The translations under genes and the position numbers were made by a program. A model generated the notes under the pieces. It saw only the letters and a program-made list of their open reading frames with translations. It ran no database searches and had not been told where the DNA came from. Shown one piece after another: positions 58,463-58,996 of a DNA stretch of 58,996 bases. Source of the DNA: Planctomycetota bacterium (GTDB taxonomy: Bacteria; Planctomycetota; Phycisphaerae; Tepidisphaerales; Tepidisphaeraceae); the NCBI GenBank assembly GCA_039182125.1, contig JBCDCH010000024.1, positions 1-58,996 on the forward strand. The letters run 5' to 3'. How positions within the stretch are numbered: the first letter of the stretch is position 1; the number at the start of each line of letters is the position of its first letter.

Positions 58463-58996
58463 TTATCGCTTGATCACCGACCACGCGAACTTGGGACCGG
58501 CCTTGGGGCCTCGGACGAATCCGTTGTACGCCTGCGCCGCCGTGGCGCCAGCGTCGATGTAAGCGTCGAAGTGCTCGTGTCGGAAGACCCCGCCGCAGCC
58601 GATGATCGTTTTGCCGGTCTTGGCAAGATGTCGCACCATCTCCAGCGCGATCGGCCGCACAGCGCTGCCGGATTGTCCGCCCTTGCCGTGCTTGGGATGA
58701 TCTACCGGCATCGTGTTGGCGCAGACGAAACCGTCGACGCCAGCGTCCAGGCAAACCTCCGCGATCGCATCGAGCTCGGCCCCGGGTTGGCGTGGCGAGA
58801 GCTTGACGACCAGGGGCGGGGCATCGTCGAGCCGATTCGGTTTGAGCGCGGCGAACAAATCGGCGAGCGCCGCGGGTTCCTCGAAAGTCTTCCCCTCGGC
58901 GGTGTTCGGGCAACTGATGTTCAGCGCCGTGTAGATCCCGTATTTGCCGACCAGCCGATAGCAGTCGACCACGTCGTCGATGGCCGCGTCGCCGAC
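58463..58996 (-). CDS. pyrD: Dihydroorotate dehydrogenase, partial
   Basis: The right window end cuts this gene; its N-terminus lies beyond the window. The visible 177 residues include the FMN/catalytic segment LNISCPNTAEGKTF and the late phosphate-binding IIGCGGVFRHEHFDAYIDAG. The SCPNT motif is shared by class 2 enzymes that oxidise dihydroorotate to orotate with quinone in pyrimidine synthesis. The frame stays open to 58996. Confidence 0.92.
   Translation of the reverse strand, partial: VGDAAIDDVVDCYRLVGKYGIYTALNISCPNTAEGKTFEEPAALADLFAALKPNRLDDAPPLVVKLSPRQPGAELDAIAEVCLDAGVDGFVCANTMPVDHPKHGKGGQSGSAVRPIALEMVRHLAKTGKTIIGCGGVFRHEHFDAYIDAGATAAQAYNGFVRGPKAGPKFAWSVIKR

Overview
The window looks like chromosomal DNA of a high-GC planctomycete, most plausibly from the Phycisphaerae branch. 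This is an inference from a PEP-CTERM protein, a secreted repeat protein with an LEPRRLL-type N-terminus, a formylglycine-type sulfatase, xylanase and mannoside enzymes, and a plant-like GDP-mannose 3,5-epimerase, all inside a normal housekeeping background. No phage, insertion sequence, CRISPR array or rRNA operon is visible. One tRNA gene, tRNA-Leu(CAG), is clear.

Layout. 1-7.6 kb: a G-run-rich edge, a CHRD/PEP-CTERM protein, trpS, rsmE with two small membrane proteins, an acidic tail-anchored repeat protein, a TPR protein, and a histidine kinase fused to a degenerate receiver. 7.6-12 kb: an exported amidohydrolase with a GltS-type symporter, then a ParE/RelE-type toxin-antitoxin pair coupled to a tRNA-dihydrouridine synthase gene. 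12-19.5 kb: an ankyrin protein, two small proteins, a GH10 xylanase lipoprotein overlapping an RTX-repeat protein, tRNA-Leu, smpB and a sulfatase. 19.5-25.3 kb (minus strand): psd, pssA, gltX and a small protein, next to two broken genes (an ArsR regulator and a GNAT acetyltransferase) and a solitary sdhB.

25.4-31 kb (minus strand) is the most unusual block. It is a type IV pilus/type II secretion-like inner-membrane operon: a fused PilM-PilN protein, a PilO-position protein and a third single-pass protein. All three carry nearly the same Gly/Phe/Glu/Tyr-rich motif (core GFEGYGGEFG) in their predicted periplasmic parts.

31.4-41 kb: mtaB and dtd, a LuxR-type regulator divergent from a glycoside-hydrolase-like gene, lpdA, an AT-richer probable DUF6414 gene, a Uma2 nuclease, a retropepsin-like RimB protein coupled to a RimK with an added RCK_C-like domain, and a GH130 mannosylglucose phosphorylase. 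41-50.6 kb: a glycosyltransferase, a VWA protein, an EamA transporter, an Erm-like rRNA methyltransferase, the epimerase and a large AsmA-like protein. 50.6-59 kb: a transglutaminase, an ABC-2 permease, a DUF1444 protein, a sugar-isomerase-like protein, a class V aminotransferase, yraN, tatD, a DUF2062/zinc-ribbon protein, a PfkB sugar kinase and a pyrD truncated by the window end.

Themes: polysaccharide breakdown and surface sugar metabolism (xylanase, sulfatase, GH130, epimerase, GT4), envelope assembly (pilus block, AsmA-like, Psd/PssA), and translation quality control (TrpRS, GluRS, Dtd, SmpB, RsmE, Dus, MtaB, RimK). Tight ATGA stop/start overlaps are frequent and mark the operons.
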